Shown here one piece after another: positions 7,050 through 15,824 of a stretch of 41,303 nt of DNA. A model generated the notes under the pieces. The model had not been told where the DNA came from, ran no database searches, and was given only the letters and a program-made list of their open reading frames with translations. A program made the position numbers and the translations under genes. Where the stretch lies: contig JAJZAM010000007.1 in NCBI GenBank assembly GCA_021799445.1, positions 1 through 41,303 of the forward strand. The letters are read 5' to 3'. Numbering within the stretch: the first letter of the stretch is position 1; each line of letters starts with the position of its first letter. The stretch comes from Actinomycetes bacterium. GTDB lineage: Bacteria > Actinomycetota > Acidimicrobiia > Acidimicrobiales > Palsa-688.

Positions 7050-8456
7050 GTGAAATCAATCGTCGGTACAGGTGAAGCGCGTACGGGGAGGTCGCGCAAA
7101 CATCGTAAGCTTGCCGTGGGTGGTGCAGCGGCTGCTTCTTTAATGGTGCTGGCCAGTTGTGGCAGCAGCTCAAAGGCAGCGTCGAGTCCAGCGTCGACTG
7201 CGGCACCCTCGAACGGAGGATCCGCGGCCCCGACCACAGCGTACTCTGGTCCTACCGTAGACCTGACTTTTTGGTCCTGGGTTCCGGGCATTCAGGCCTC
7301 CGTTAACATGTTCAACCAGACCCACCCCAACATCCACGTCAACCTGGACGAGGTCACCTCGGGCGCTGCCGGCACGTACGCCAAAATGTTTAGCGCCCTA
7401 CAGGCTGGCAACGCTCCAGACTTGGGCCAAGTCGAGTACTACGCCCTACCGCAGTTTGAGCACACCGGGGGACTCATGAACCTGGCTCCGTATGGAGCGG
7501 CGAGCGTCAAGAGCGACTTCGTCCCTTGGACCTGGAGCCAGGTCACTCTCGGCAGCGCTATTTATGCCATTCCCCAGGACACCGGACCCATGGGACTGTT
7601 CTACCGGAAGGACCTCTTCGCAAAGTACGGGCTCACGGTTCCGACGACGTGGGCCCAGTTCCTCGCTGACGCCCAGAAACTGCACTCGGAGAACCCGAAC
7701 GCGTACATCACTTCGTTCTCTCCGGCCGACACCGGCCAATTCGCCGGCCTTGCGTGGCAAGCGGGGGCCAACTGGTTCAACACCACGTCGAGCTCGTGGA
7801 TCGTAAACATCAACGACGCCGCAACCCAGAAGGTCGCCAACTACTGGCAGCAACTGGTGAGCCAGCACCTGGTCAAGGTCGAGGCCGACTTTGCTAACGG
7901 TTGGTACAAGGATCTCTCGGACGGCACGCTACTGACCTGGCCGTCGGCAGTCTGGGGTCAGAACACGATCGCCACCAACGCTGCAACCACCTCAGGGGAC
8001 TGGGCGGTTGCTCCGTTACCCAACTGGGGCAGTACCCCCAGCGACGGCAACTGGGGCGGTTCGACGACTGTGGTGTTCAAGGACAGCAAGCACCCCGCCC
8101 AGGCCGCAGTGTTCGCCGAATGGCTCAACACCAACCAACAAAGCATCACCAACCTGATCAACAAGGGCGGCCTGTACCCTGCCGACCTTCAAGGCGAACA
8201 GCAGAGTGCCGTCAACTCTCCCGTTGCGTTCTACGGGAACCAGAACATTTGGAGCGTCTTCGAGGCCGGTGGTAAGCTCGTCAACACCAGTTTCAAGTGG
8301 GGTCCGATCATGTTCACGACGCTGACGGACATGGGTAACGCCTTCTCCAAGGCGACCGGGGGCAGTGGAACTCTCGCTTCGGCCATTGCGACGACGCAGT
8401 CCGACACGGTTTCCACGATGAAGAGCCAGGGCTTCTCGGTCCAGTCGGCCGGCTGA
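7050..8456 (+). CDS. Carbohydrate ABC transporter substrate-binding lipoprotein (second system)
   Basis: GTG 7050 is chosen because AGGAGG (7040-7045) sits 4 bases before it; a TTG at 6999 in the same frame lacks a Shine-Dalgarno sequence. The 468-residue product has a Lys/Arg-rich start, a hydrophobic segment and lipobox VLASC with Cys37, then a Ser/Ala/Thr/Pro linker. The mature domain shows the family 1 solute-binding pattern: VDLTFWSWVPG, FNQTHPNIHVNLDEV, IPQDTGPMGLFYRKDLFAKY and a C-terminal half containing WAVAPLPNWG and HPAQAAVFAEWLNTN. It captures a sugar, by context an alpha-galactoside, since the same operon encodes alpha-galactosidase and galactose enzymes. It ends 22 bases before the first permease. 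Confidence 0.92.
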   Translation: MKSIVGTGEARTGRSRKHRKLAVGGAAAASLMVLASCGSSSKAASSPASTAAPSNGGSAAPTTAYSGPTVDLTFWSWVPGIQASVNMFNQTHPNIHVNLDEVTSGAAGTYAKMFSALQAGNAPDLGQVEYYALPQFEHTGGLMNLAPYGAASVKSDFVPWTWSQVTLGSAIYAIPQDTGPMGLFYRKDLFAKYGLTVPTTWAQFLADAQKLHSENPNAYITSFSPADTGQFAGLAWQAGANWFNTTSSSWIVNINDAATQKVANYWQQLVSQHLVKVEADFANGWYKDLSDGTLLTWPSAVWGQNTIATNAATTSGDWAVAPLPNWGSTPSDGNWGGSTTVVFKDSKHPAQAAVFAEWLNTNQQSITNLINKGGLYPADLQGEQQSAVNSPVAFYGNQNIWSVFEAGGKLVNTSFKWGPIMFTTLTDMGNAFSKATGGSGTLASAIATTQSDTVSTMKSQGFSVQSAG

Positions 8457-8478
8457 CCTACCAAGGAGGCCATGTCCG

Positions 8479-9435
8479 ATGACAACAAGCACTAAATCGT
8501 CCTCGGACACAGCCGGGAGCGCCCGAGTCCCAACTCGGCGCTTCCGGCGCTCCCGGCGGACCCCGACACCTATTGGTTTCTTAGCTCCCTTCCTAATACT
8601 TTTTGCCCTATTCTTCCTGATTCCGATCGGCTATGCCGTCTACGAGAGCCTCTTCGCAAAGAAGGTCTCCGGACTCGGGCTTGCGGCTCCGGTCACGAAG
8701 TTCGTGGGCCTGTCTAACTACAGCTCCGTCTTCGGCACAGCAAGTTTCATCCAAGGAATCGAACGCGTGCTGCTCTTCGGCATCGTGCAGGTTCCGGTCA
8801 TGCTCGCCTTTGCTACCCTGCTTGCGCTGCTGATCGACTCCGTCGCCGCCCGCTTTACCAGGTTCTTCCGCTTGGCCTTCTTCCTTCCATACGGAATTCC
8901 CGGAGTAATAGCGGCGATACTCTGGTCGTTTCTATACCTCCCCAGCCTGAGCCCAATCGATTCCGTACTGAAAAGCCTTCACTTCGGAAGTATCGCCTTC
9001 TTGGGGTCACACACGGTCCTGTGGTCGATAGCCAACATCGTCACCTGGGAGTACACCGGTTACAATATGCTCATCATCTTCGCCGGGCTACAGGCGATAC
9101 CACGTGAACTGTTTGAAGCAGCACGCGTCGACGGTGCGTCGGAGTGGAAGATCGCAACTCGAGTGAAGCTTCCTCTCGTCGTACCTTCTCTCGTGCTCAC
9201 CTCTGTGTTCAGCATCATCGGCACGCTCCAGCTGTTCAGCGAACCTCAGGTACTCAGGGCCATCTCCACGAACATAGTGAGCACTTATACACCGAACCTC
9301 TCGGCCTACAATGAGGCGTTCACCCTGAACAACCCCAATCTCGCTGCCGCCATGGCGGTGGTCCTGGCGGTCGGGACATTCATCTTGTCATTCGGCTTCC
9401 TTCGCCTCACCTCCCGCAGGAGCATAACCCGATGA
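8479..9435 (+). CDS. Carbohydrate ABC transporter permease (MalF-like, second system)
   Basis: 318 residues: an Arg-rich cytoplasmic tail of about 30 residues, then six membrane segments beginning with GFLAPFLILFALFFLIPIGY. The EAA loop RELFEAARVDGASEWKIATR is canonical. AAGGAGG lies 9 bases before ATG 8479; an ATG at 8472 is closer but its frame closes after seven codons. It couples with the next gene product as the channel of the importer. Its stop overlaps the next start by 4 bases (ATGA). Confidence 0.93.
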   Translation: MTTSTKSSSDTAGSARVPTRRFRRSRRTPTPIGFLAPFLILFALFFLIPIGYAVYESLFAKKVSGLGLAAPVTKFVGLSNYSSVFGTASFIQGIERVLLFGIVQVPVMLAFATLLALLIDSVAARFTRFFRLAFFLPYGIPGVIAAILWSFLYLPSLSPIDSVLKSLHFGSIAFLGSHTVLWSIANIVTWEYTGYNMLIIFAGLQAIPRELFEAARVDGASEWKIATRVKLPLVVPSLVLTSVFSIIGTLQLFSEPQVLRAISTNIVSTYTPNLSAYNEAFTLNNPNLAAAMAVVLAVGTFILSFGFLRLTSRRSITR

Positions 9436-10346
9436 CCCTAGTAGCCGACTCCGACATCGGCACGACTCCGCCGCCCGCGCCTCCACACAGATCGCCTGGT
9501 CGCCATCACCCTCCGGCACGGTCTTCGATCCTCATCACCGCGTTCATGTTCGTGGTGAGCATCTACTTCCTACTTCCGGCTTACTGGCTGGCGGTCTCCT
9601 CGACTAAGGGTCCGACTGCTCTTTACAACTCGGCTGGGCTGTGGTTCGCCCACTTCGACCTTTGGAAGAACCTGAGCGGGCTGTTCAGCTACAGCGGTGA
9701 CATCTACCTGAGGTGGATCCTCAACACCGTTTTGTACGCGGGAGTAGGGTCACTTCTGGCGACGCTTTTGTCAGCGGCAGCCGGATACGCCCTGGCGAAG
9801 TACAAGTTTCGGGGTCGCGAGCTCATCTTCGGGATCATTCTCGGGGGTGTGCTGGTACCGGGGACTGCACTGGCACTGCCGCTTTACCTACTCATGAGCA
9901 AAGTGTCCTTGACCAACTCGTACTGGTCGGTGCTGCTTCCGTCTATCGTCAGCCCGTTCGGGGTTTACCTGGCTAGGGTATATGCTTCGTCGGCCGTGCC
10001 CGACGAGCTAATCGAAGCAGCTCGCGTCGATGGTTCAGGAGAAGGACGGACCTTCGCAACAATATCGATGCGCCTGATGTCGCCCGCTCTGGTTACGATA
10101 TTCCTATTCCAGTTCGTCGCTATTTGGAACAACTTCTTCCTTCCGCTGGTGATGCTTTCTAACGAGAAGCTCTACCCGGTCACCCTCGGGCTCTACTCTT
10201 GGAACAACGAGTATGGCCAGGCGCCCCAATTGGTGAGCTACGTCGTGATCGGCACCGCTGTTTCTGTGATACCTCTCATCGTCGCATTCCTATCGTTGCA
10301 GAGGTTCTGGCGGTCGGGTCTTGCAGCGGGAAGCTTGACACTATAG
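9432..10346 (+). CDS. Carbohydrate ABC transporter permease (MalG-like, second system)
   Basis: 304 residues with a Pro/His-rich N-terminal tail, six membrane segments starting near residue 34 (ILITAFMFVVSIYFLLPAYW) and the EAA loop DELIEAARVDGSGEGRTF. ATG 9432 overlaps the stop of the preceding permease (ATGA), which implies translational coupling and equal expression. A periplasmic P2 loop is small, so the protein resembles the CUT1 MalG class. No ATPase gene follows; after 101 bases comes a DeoR-type regulator. Confidence 0.93.
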   Translation: MTLVADSDIGTTPPPAPPHRSPGRHHPPARSSILITAFMFVVSIYFLLPAYWLAVSSTKGPTALYNSAGLWFAHFDLWKNLSGLFSYSGDIYLRWILNTVLYAGVGSLLATLLSAAAGYALAKYKFRGRELIFGIILGGVLVPGTALALPLYLLMSKVSLTNSYWSVLLPSIVSPFGVYLARVYASSAVPDELIEAARVDGSGEGRTFATISMRLMSPALVTIFLFQFVAIWNNFFLPLVMLSNEKLYPVTLGLYSWNNEYGQAPQLVSYVVIGTAVSVIPLIVAFLSLQRFWRSGLAAGSLTL

Positions 10347-10447
10347 CTAAGGTCGTGGTCTTGACTTCTCTTGTCGGCCCTGTCGAAGCTGGCCAAGGAC
10401 CGGTCCCCCATCCTAGGGATCGGGCGATCTATCCTGAAGGACTGACC

Positions 10448-11227
10448 ATGCTGGCTAAACAAAGACGATCCCTTATCCTCGAAGAGGTACGCCGGTCCGG
10501 TGGCGTAAGAGTGTCCGACCTGACACAGATTCTTTCGGTCTCGGACATGACCATCCGCCGTGATCTGGACGTCCTCGCTCGCGAAGGGCTATTGGAGAAA
10601 GTCCACGGTGGTGCCACCATCGGTGGTCATCTTTCGACCGAGGAGCCAGGATTCGAAGCCAAGGCACACAGGGAGCTTCGCGAGAAAGACCTCATCGCAA
10701 GGTTCGCTGCTGGAATGATCGAACCCGGTTCGGCCATAGCCCTATCCGCGGGGACTACGACGTACGCCCTCGCGCACCACCTACCCGGCATCGCAGGCCT
10801 AACCGTCGTAACGAACTCGATGCGCATAGCCGAAGTCTTGTGGGCATCAGGCCGAAGCGACCCCACCGTCGTAGTGACCGGGGGGATCAGAACCCCGTCT
10901 GATGCCCTAGTCGGGCCCATAGCTCTAAACGCTGTCAGGTCTTTGCACTTCGACGCCGTGTTCATGGGAGTACACGGGATGGCGGAGCACACGGGCTTCA
11001 CGACGCCCAACCTCACCGAGTCCGAAGTAAATCGGGCGCTCGTTGGAGCAGCTCGCCGCCTGGTCGTGCTGGCTGATCACACCAAGTGGGGTGAGATCGG
11101 ACTTTCGACGTTCGCTTCCCTGGAGGAAGCTGACGTGCTGATAAGCGACGAGGCCCTCCCCGACGACGCCCGGAAAGTCCTCTCAGACAGCGTAGGAGAA
11201 CTGGTGGTTGTGCAATCCCATGATTAA
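10448..11227 (+). CDS. DeoR-family transcriptional regulator of sugar metabolism
   Basis: ATG 10448 follows GAAGGA (10436-10441) with 6 bases of spacing; a longer frame to 10199 overlaps the permease and has no support. The 259-residue product has the DeoR helix-turn-helix (about residues 6-56, including VSDMTIRRDLDVLAREGLL and the KVHGGA hinge) and the DeoR C-terminal sensor domain of the ribose-isomerase-like fold (TTTYALAHHLP, VVTNSMRIA, VVVTGG, DAVFMGVHG, LADHTKWG). Family members usually sense a phosphorylated sugar and repress their operon. Its place between importer and galT suggests control of the galactoside operon, with targets perhaps in the repeats at 6831-6997. It overlaps galT by 8 bases. 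Confidence 0.92.
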   Translation: MLAKQRRSLILEEVRRSGGVRVSDLTQILSVSDMTIRRDLDVLAREGLLEKVHGGATIGGHLSTEEPGFEAKAHRELREKDLIARFAAGMIEPGSAIALSAGTTTYALAHHLPGIAGLTVVTNSMRIAEVLWASGRSDPTVVVTGGIRTPSDALVGPIALNAVRSLHFDAVFMGVHGMAEHTGFTTPNLTESEVNRALVGAARRLVVLADHTKWGEIGLSTFASLEEADVLISDEALPDDARKVLSDSVGELVVVQSHD

Positions 11228-12350
11228 GAGCCTTCCCCGCGTCACTTCAGGGCGTCTCGCCGATGGTAGAGAGATCTTCTGGTTCGACACAGATCACTCC
11301 GAGGACGCCAACTCATCGGCAGGAGACCGCTGGCGCGACGAAACAGACCGCCGTCAACTGCCACAAACCGCCACGACATCGGAGCGGCGCTGGGATCCGC
11401 TGCTGAGGGAATGGGTGACGGTTGCCAGCCACCGCCAGACACGGACCTTCCTCCCCGCCGACGACGATTGCCCATTATGTCCGTCTACACCCGAGCGGCT
11501 AACCGAAATACCAGGCGGCCCCTACGAAGTAGTCGTCTTCGAGAACCGGTTCCCGTCCTTCTCTACACGAGCGACGATCCCAGACGACGGCGTGGTCTTG
11601 GACCCCTCCCTGTACGTCCGAGCGGAAGGGCACGGCCGCTGCGAGGTGGTCGTCTTTAGCGACGACCACTCGGCTACTTTCTCTACCCTGTCGCCCGAAA
11701 GAGTCCGACTTGTCATAGAAGCCTGGGTCGCCCGAACGGAGGCCCTCAACGCCATGCCCGAAGCCGAGCAGGTGTTCTGCTTCGAGAACCGGGGCGCCGA
11801 GATCGGTGTGACACTGTCACACCCGCATGGGCAGATCTACGCCTACCCTGTGATAACCAGCCGCACCCAGGTGATGCTCGAATCGGCCCGCCGCCACCAG
11901 CTCACGACCGGCCGTAACCTCTTCGCCGACGTTCTAGCCTCCGAACGCTCAAGCGCCCGCCGTGTGGTCACGTCCAACGAGCATTGGACGGCGTTCGTCC
12001 CGGCCGCCGCCCGCTGGCCCTTCGAGATCCACCTCTACCCGCACCGTCACCTGCCCGACCTTCCTGCTACATCGGAGGAGGAACGTGACTCCCTCGGTGA
12101 GATCTACGTAGAGCTGCTCCGCCGCCTCGACGGTGTGTACGGCGTGGCGATGCCCTACATAGCAGCCTGGCACCAGGCGCCCGCAAGATCTGACCGGGAG
12201 CTCGCCTACCTGCATCTCGAGTTGTTCTCCATCCTAAGAGCACCCGGCAAGGTCAAGGCCCTCGCCGGATCTGAATCCGGGATGGGCATGTTCATCAATG
12301 ACATCGCACCCGAACGCGCCGCCGACATGCTTCGAAGCGCCCAGCCTTGA
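11220..12350 (+). CDS. galT: Galactose-1-phosphate uridylyltransferase
   Basis: 376 residues from ATG 11220, which overlaps the regulator's stop. The enzyme exchanges UMP between UDP-glucose and galactose-1-phosphate in the Leloir pathway. Visible motifs are CPLC, a zinc-binding pair as in the E. coli enzyme; VVVFENRFPSFS; FCFENRGAEIGVTLSHPHGQ, where HPHGQ at 201-205 contains the nucleophile His203 that carries UMP; and a C-terminal WHQAP...LAYLHLELFSILR segment with the second HIT-like half. Length suits the bacterial GalT class I family. The gene lies between the regulator and galK and its stop overlaps the galK start. Confidence 0.95.
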   Translation: MIKSLPRVTSGRLADGREIFWFDTDHSEDANSSAGDRWRDETDRRQLPQTATTSERRWDPLLREWVTVASHRQTRTFLPADDDCPLCPSTPERLTEIPGGPYEVVVFENRFPSFSTRATIPDDGVVLDPSLYVRAEGHGRCEVVVFSDDHSATFSTLSPERVRLVIEAWVARTEALNAMPEAEQVFCFENRGAEIGVTLSHPHGQIYAYPVITSRTQVMLESARRHQLTTGRNLFADVLASERSSARRVVTSNEHWTAFVPAAARWPFEIHLYPHRHLPDLPATSEEERDSLGEIYVELLRRLDGVYGVAMPYIAAWHQAPARSDRELAYLHLELFSILRAPGKVKALAGSESGMGMFINDIAPERAADMLRSAQP

Positions 12351-13588
12351 ACCCGCCAGCAGCTGTGCCTTCCGGGCGGGTGCCAGCCGGGAGCGAGATA
12401 TCCGAGGCCTTCGCTGCCGGTTTCGGTCGTCACCCCGAAGCGCTGTGGTCGGCCCCAGGTCGGGTCAACCTCATCGGGGAGCACGTCGACTATAACGGCG
12501 GTCCTGTCCTGCCCTTCGCTATCCAGCACCGGTGCTACCTGGCAGCGGCCAGGACCAAAAGTGGAATTGTCACGGTCAGGTCTGAGCAGTTTCCCGACGA
12601 AATCGTCCGCGTGGCCCTCGACGACTTGAGAACGGGTACTTCACGCGAACCCGGCACTGGAGGCAACGCGCAACGCTTCGCCGGCTGGGCGTCTTACGTG
12701 CTGGGTGTTATCTGGGCTCTTGAGCAGGTCGGGGTGCGTGTCCCCGCTGTAGACGTGCTCGTAGACGGTCAAGTCCCCGTGGGCGCCGGCCTGTCGTCGT
12801 CTGCAGCTTTGGAGTGCGCTGCTGTTGGAGCGTTCTGTGACCTAGCAGGCGCGGACGTCGACGGTCCGCAGCGTGCGACTATCGCCCAGCGAGCGGAGAA
12901 CGACTTCGTGGGCGTGCCGTGCGGATTGATGGACCAGATGGCCTCGACGTGCGCTCGGGCGGACCACGCACTGCTGTTCGACACTTACGACCTAAGTATC
13001 GAGCAGATCCCCCTGGCCGCTTCAGCAGCCGGATACGAGTTCCTCGTCGTCGACACCGGAGCAGCGCACGGGTTGGTCGACGGTGAGTACGCCAGCCGTC
13101 GTGCGGCGTGCGAGGAGGCAGCACGGACGCTAAGGGTGAAGCTGCTACGCGAGGTGGCCGACCGCGGACCCGACGAATCAGCCGCTCTAGTCGCCGGCAT
13201 CGCAGACCCGACTCTACGCCGGCGGGCGAGGCATGTCGTATCAGAGATTTTGAGAGTTAGCGCTGCTGTAGAAGCCCTTAAGGCCGCCGACTGGTCGCGC
13301 CTGGGAGCTTTGATGACAGCCTCGCACAACTCCTTGCGCGACGACTTCGAAGTGTCGAGCCCGCAGCTTGACACCGCGGTCGAAGCTCTCGTTTCGGCCG
13401 GAGCCCTCGGAGCTAGGCTGACCGGGGCTGGTTTCGGCGGAAGCGTCGTCGCCCTGATCGAAACGTCCCGGCTAGAAACCGCCGTGAGTGCTGTCACGAC
13501 TTCCTTCTCGACCGCAGGCTTCGACACCCCTACAAAGAGCGTGGCTGTCGCATCGCAAGGCGCCCGGAGGGAACCGCCAGCTACGTGA
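12347..13588 (+). CDS. galK: Galactokinase
   Basis: 413 residues of the GHMP kinase family. PGRVNLIGEHVDYN (37-50) is the galactokinase signature that binds galactose; PVGAGLSSSAA (144-154) is the ATP-binding motif; CGLMDQMAS contains the catalytic Asp196; LTGAGFGGSVVALI near the C-terminus is GHMP motif 3. It phosphorylates galactose to galactose-1-phosphate for GalT. The start TTG 12347 overlaps the galT stop (TTGA); in-frame GTG codons at 12365 and 12380 are alternatives that also keep the whole catalytic domain. Its own stop overlaps the next start (GTGA). Confidence 0.95.
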   Translation: MNPPAAVPSGRVPAGSEISEAFAAGFGRHPEALWSAPGRVNLIGEHVDYNGGPVLPFAIQHRCYLAAARTKSGIVTVRSEQFPDEIVRVALDDLRTGTSREPGTGGNAQRFAGWASYVLGVIWALEQVGVRVPAVDVLVDGQVPVGAGLSSSAALECAAVGAFCDLAGADVDGPQRATIAQRAENDFVGVPCGLMDQMASTCARADHALLFDTYDLSIEQIPLAASAAGYEFLVVDTGAAHGLVDGEYASRRAACEEAARTLRVKLLREVADRGPDESAALVAGIADPTLRRRARHVVSEILRVSAAVEALKAADWSRLGALMTASHNSLRDDFEVSSPQLDTAVEALVSAGALGARLTGAGFGGSVVALIETSRLETAVSAVTTSFSTAGFDTPTKSVAVASQGARREPPAT

Positions 13589-15759
13589 CCGTTACTGATT
13601 CGAACGCTAGCGCCGAGCGCATCGCTTACCTTCGCGGTGGCGGGGTCAGCCTCCTGGCCGACGTTTCCCCACCGGGCCTCCCGCGGATCGTTCACTGGGG
13701 CGCTGACCTCGGCGAGCTGTCAGAGGCCCAGGCTCACGCCTTGATCCGGGCCGCAACCCCGGGGACTCCTCACGCAGGATACGACACCTTCGAACGCCCT
13801 TCGCTTCTCTCGGAGCGCCTTCGGGGACAGTCGGGGCCCCTCGGCGTGTCAGGACGCCGAGGCGATGGGACCGCCTGGTCGGTGCACTTCTCCGAAAGGG
13901 TCGACAGTACCACCACGACAACACAGACCGCTGGGACCGACAGTCGCCTCGTGACCGTGGCCTGTGACCCGGTCGCCGGCTTGAGAGCCCGCAGCGAGCT
14001 GGTGCTGCACGACAACGGTGTCTTGGCGGTAGCAACATCGCTGACCAACATCTCCGACACGCTGTACCAGCTGGGCGGACTGACACCCGCTTTGCCAGTG
14101 GCTGCGACAGCACAGGTCGTGGTGTCGTTGTCGGGGCGCTGGGCCTACGAACGCATACCAGAACTTCTGCCGATATCGTTTGGGGTCTGGCAGCGTGACA
14201 GCCGCGAAGGCCGCTCCGGGCACGACTTTCCTATCGCCCTCACCGTATGCGAAAAGGGTTGCGGCTGGCGTCACGGTGAGGCGTGGGCGCTTTCGCTGTG
14301 CTGGAGCGGAAACCACCGTCACATAGTCGAACGCCGTCCCGACGGGACGACCTGGGTGAGCGCCGCCGAGCTCCTCCTGCCTGGTGAGGTTGACCTGGAG
14401 CCGGGCGAGACCTACACAGCCCCGACAGTGCTCGCGGCGTGGTCCGACCGGGGCTTGGACGGGATATCCCATCGTTACCACTCGTACCTGCGGGCACGCG
14501 ACGAGCACCCACGCTCCCCCAGACCTCTGACCCTCAACAGCTGGGAGGCGGTCTACTTCGACATGGACGAACGGCGACTCGGCGCTCTGGCGGAGGCGGC
14601 CGCTGCTGTTGGCGTCGAGCGCTTCGTCGTCGACGACGGCTGGTTCCATCGACGCACCAGCGACCGTCGGGGTCTCGGGGACTGGTGGGTGGACACCGAC
14701 CGTCTTCCCTCGGGGTTGAGCCCGATCGCTGCGCGCGTCGGGGATCTGGGCATGCAACTCGGGTTGTGGGTCGAACCCGAGATGGTCAACCTCGACAGCG
14801 ACCTGGCAAGAGCGCACCCGGATTGGATCCTTCAGATACCGGGCCGCCAGCCCCGGGAGGGACGGCATCAGCAGGTTTTAGACCTAACCAACGACGAGGC
14901 TTTCGAGTACGTCTTCGCAAAGCTGGACCAACTTTTGGGGCAGTATCCGATCGCCTACCTCAAATGGGACCACAACCGTCCTCTCTCCGACGCCGGTGAC
15001 CGTAATGCGAGACCCGCGGCGCACGACCAGACGCTTGCGCTCTACAAGCTGATTGAGGCTTTGCGCGAAAAGCACCCGGCGCTTGAAGTGGAGTCGTGCG
15101 CGTCAGGCGGCGGGCGAGTAGACCTCGGGATGGCACGTTTATGCGAGAGGTTCTGGACTAGCGACACAAACGACCCGGTAGACCGCCAGCAGATCCAGCG
15201 TTGGACGTCACTGGTGCTACCACTGGAGATGATCGGCGCTCACGTCGGGGCATCGCCAGCTCACGTCACCGGTCGCCACACCGACCTTTCGTTTCGCGCT
15301 GCGACAGCCCTGTTCGCCCACGCTGGGATCGAATGGGACCTTACCAAGCTCCCCGGCGAGGACCTCGACTTTCTAAGGCGATGGGCTGACCTGTACAAGG
15401 CCCGCCGAGCTCTGCTCCACAGCGGCACTCTCATCCGTCCTGATCATCCAGATCCCAGCACTCTCGTGCAGGGAGTGGTCGCCGCCGACCAAAGCGAAGC
15501 GCTCTATTGTTACGCCCAGCTGGGGACAAGGCAGGCTAGCCAGCCGGCTCCGCTGCGCGTCGACGGGCTAACACCGACTCGAGTTTACCGCCTGACGGTA
15601 GAAGATCCCTTCTCCTCGCCTAAGACGGTCGCCAGGTCGGCTCCCCCGTGGTGGCCAGATCCCATAGAACTGACCGGGGCAGCGGCGGCAACCATTGGCG
15701 TGACGATGCCTATCCTGGCCCCGGCTCAAGCGGTCGTAGTGCACCTCGCCGGTCTCTGA
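13585..15759 (+). CDS. Alpha-galactosidase, glycoside hydrolase family 36
   Basis: 724 residues with no signal peptide, so it acts in the cytoplasm on imported oligosaccharides. GH36 layout is clear: N-terminal beta-sandwich, then a TIM barrel with FVVDDGWFHRR, LGLWVEPEMVN, KWDHNR with the expected nucleophile Asp462, ESCASGGGR, and WTSDTNDPVDR with the expected acid/base Asp527, then a C-terminal beta domain. The spacing of these residues matches characterised GH36 enzymes of about 730 residues, which release terminal alpha-galactose from melibiose or raffinose-type sugars. GTG 13585 overlaps the galK stop. It is the last gene of the operon and is followed by a strong hairpin. Confidence 0.94.
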   Translation: MTVTDSNASAERIAYLRGGGVSLLADVSPPGLPRIVHWGADLGELSEAQAHALIRAATPGTPHAGYDTFERPSLLSERLRGQSGPLGVSGRRGDGTAWSVHFSERVDSTTTTTQTAGTDSRLVTVACDPVAGLRARSELVLHDNGVLAVATSLTNISDTLYQLGGLTPALPVAATAQVVVSLSGRWAYERIPELLPISFGVWQRDSREGRSGHDFPIALTVCEKGCGWRHGEAWALSLCWSGNHRHIVERRPDGTTWVSAAELLLPGEVDLEPGETYTAPTVLAAWSDRGLDGISHRYHSYLRARDEHPRSPRPLTLNSWEAVYFDMDERRLGALAEAAAAVGVERFVVDDGWFHRRTSDRRGLGDWWVDTDRLPSGLSPIAARVGDLGMQLGLWVEPEMVNLDSDLARAHPDWILQIPGRQPREGRHQQVLDLTNDEAFEYVFAKLDQLLGQYPIAYLKWDHNRPLSDAGDRNARPAAHDQTLALYKLIEALREKHPALEVESCASGGGRVDLGMARLCERFWTSDTNDPVDRQQIQRWTSLVLPLEMIGAHVGASPAHVTGRHTDLSFRAATALFAHAGIEWDLTKLPGEDLDFLRRWADLYKARRALLHSGTLIRPDHPDPSTLVQGVVAADQSEALYCYAQLGTRQASQPAPLRVDGLTPTRVYRLTVEDPFSSPKTVARSAPPWWPDPIELTGAAAATIGVTMPILAPAQAVVVHLAGL

Positions 15760-15782
15760 GACGGAGCGGATACTGCCGACCC

Positions 15783-15815
15783 TGGTGGACGCCCGCCGAA
15801 GGCGGGCGTCCACCA
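15783..15815. terminator. Bidirectional terminator between convergent operons
   Basis: A perfect 15-bp inverted repeat: TGGTGGACGCCCGCC (15783-15797), GAA loop, GGCGGGCGTCCACCA (15801-15815). It lies between the stop of the alpha-galactosidase and the stop of the convergent ATPase gene. No T run follows on either strand, which is common for GC-rich actinobacterial terminators. Confidence 0.85.
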
Positions 15816-15824
15816 ACGGCTATT

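Noticed and set aside
8472-8495. ATG 8472 as start of a permease or leader peptide
   Set aside because: Although near AAGGAGG, the frame closes after seven codons; a regulatory leader peptide is possible but there is no attenuator-like structure after it.
13849-14868. 339-codon minus-strand frame opposite the alpha-galactosidase gene
   Set aside because: It is antisense to conserved GH36 domains and shows no recognisable family.
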